DNA of 64,000 bases from Sepioteuthis lessoniana (lineage: Eukaryota; Mollusca; Cephalopoda; Myopsida; Loliginidae), in the NCBI GenBank assembly GCA_963585895.1, contig OY757904.1, positions 154,843,919-154,907,918 on the forward strand, given 5' to 3'. A program made the position numbers and the translations under genes. Shown piece after piece: positions 62,576-64,000 of the stretch. The notes below the pieces were generated by a model, which had not been told where the DNA came from, searched no databases, and saw only the letters and a list, made by a program, of their open reading frames with translations. Each line of letters begins with the position of its first letter. Within the stretch, counting starts at the first letter, position 1.

Positions 62576-63636
62576 ACGTAAAAGTCAAGTAATGTTGGTG
62601 ACAGTAGTCAAGCGTGAACCGAAAGCTCCCTTTTCCATAGCTACTACACCGAGGTATAGGAGATGGCGCCACTCTTTCCTCCGGATTGCTCCATATAACC
62701 CTTGATACGTATCTGATAATGCTGAGTGTTAAGTAATGTTATAGTAAAATATATCAAATCTCTTCTGATTCACCCACTTAACTCTTCACACACCTAACAA
62801 CTAAAACACAAAAAACACAGACCGACAGACATCGACATTGCTGAAAAAAATAGCATCTACTGGACGTTGACCCAACAACGGCCAGTGTCAAACTGAGAAA
62901 ATCATGGCTTCTGCGCATAGGCTCCCGGATACGCTATTCAAAACCCCCAGAAAATTCTCAGTTATAAAAAAGGTCTCTTTTTCAACTAATCATTTTTTCC
63001 TCTAGTAGTGCTTTCTGAAGCCGGTGTTTGAAGTCAGAAATATATCATCATCATATCGCGCTGGTAGCGCGGATATCCCTGACCCTCTCTCGCCACTCCT
63101 CCCTATCGTTCATCGCCCTAGGTAGGTCTTCAGGACAACATCCCGTATCCTCACATAGCTGCTGAATGTATTTTCGTGCTGGTCATCCTGCTTTTGCACG
63201 GCCATGTGTGGGGGTCCATAAGAGTACATTTCTTATGAGTTCGTCCCTGCTTCTCCAGCAGTGTCCTGCATGTCTGGCTCGTCTACGGAGGTCACAGGAG
63301 GAGTTGAATCACCAGCCGTCTCTGAGAGCGTCACCCGACAACACTGTCAGACCAGATCAAAGCAACCTCTTGCCGCCGATCAGATAACCATCCGTCAGCC
63401 GGCTTAGATATATCATTCGCTTGTTTATTTTGTTTAATTCAATAAACGAAGTAAAACTAAATCTTTTTGTTAGACTTATTTTTCTTGCAAACACACGCTT
63501 GTACATTACAGTAAGGAGGTATCAATACCAATTTTAAGACTTTGATGTGACACGACCTGGGACTGAACACAGATCTCCCGGGGAACACTTTAAACACGAG
63601 ACCAATGAGCCGGTAGCCGTACAAAATAGGATATAA
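62576..63636 (+). mobile_element. Promoter-like insert with nested LINE fragment, block A2
   Basis: Counterpart of 37,306-38,358, with the LINE fragment at 63,045-63,286 and the tRNA-like segment at about 63,550-63,621. Confidence 0.45.
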
Positions 63637-64000
63637 ATGTAAGATTTCTGACATTTTTATCCTTTGTTTTAGGTAAAATACCCATTCACAAAAATATTCT
63701 TGATAGTCACACACACACATAGACGTAAGAATATATAAGAAAAAATATTCTGACATTTATACCGTATTGTAATGTTTCCTTCTTTTTTTCCTTGGTGATA
63801 TAGACATTTATTTTGTTTTCTATTGCCTTGTTGTGTAATATTCCTTTGCCTACGTTGTTTATATTATTTACTTTTTAACAACATACCCAACAAAACTCTG
63901 TCATTTCAGTACAACATGTCTTCGAAATTCTGACCGCAGTTATTAGAAACAAAATAGAATTTATTTACTAAAAATTCGTAGATTAAATTCATTTTTGTAA
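63637..64000 (+). repeat. Outer right arm, cut by window end
   Basis: Matches 38,359-38,722. The LINE expected next lies beyond the window. Confidence 0.65.

Overview
This window is AT-rich, repeat-dominated animal (metazoan) DNA. It holds no recognisable host protein-coding gene; nearly every supportable feature is a mobile-element remnant, a tRNA-Asp gene or pseudogene, or a segmental duplication. The mix of Ty3/Gypsy, BEL/Pao, an RTE-like LINE, a Gmr1-like element with a SCAN-like Gag, and eukaryotic tRNA genes points to an invertebrate, possibly a mollusc such as a cephalopod. The species call is inference only.

Layout: the window is a tandem segmental duplication with a period of about 31 kb, in the order A0-B1-A1-B2-A2. 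Block B1 (about 11,650-27,277) is matched almost base for base by B2 (about 42,708-57,512). Block A occurs three times: A0 (about 3,440-7,795), A1 (about 32,302-40,580) and A2 (57,513 to the window end). Within the blocks is an older, more diverged unit. It consists of a polypurine (GAA) tract, a minus-strand tRNA-Asp(GTC) gene and a roughly 0.6-1 kb right arm rich in CACGTG motifs; in some copies an inverted copy of that arm lies on the other side of the tRNA. Eight tRNA-Asp copies look intact and seven are degenerate; all are on the minus strand.

Elements from left to right: a non-autonomous LTR element with a non-coding internal region (1-3,386); a Ty3/Gypsy pol scrap (4,356-4,685); a decayed BEL/Pao element on the minus strand (7,796-12,437), split by a solo LTR (9,436-10,511); a GC-rich unclassified repeat here called X (14,545-16,360 and truncated copies), made of chained hairpins; a Ty3/Gypsy integrase tail (18,600-19,100, minus); a Ty3/Gypsy gag-pol pseudogene (22,675-26,330); a very young 5.0-kb Gmr1-like LTR element (27,278-32,301) whose single 733-codon ORF has lost the integrase core and RT; an RTE-like LINE (38,827-40,430, minus); and a second, differently deleted BEL/Pao remnant carrying a minisatellite (40,583-43,506). 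Most B-block elements recur in B2 with independent deletions.

History that can be read directly: the two duplicates act as each other's controls. The young LTR element has an empty site at about 57,511. The Gypsy and BEL/Pao copies carry complementary deletions. A short LINE insertion shared by A1 and A2 is absent from A0. The least explained items are the hairpin-array repeat X, the tRNA-Asp genes between inverted arms, and the intact gag-protease-integrase-tail fusion ORF. No operons, CRISPR arrays or prokaryotic signals are present.
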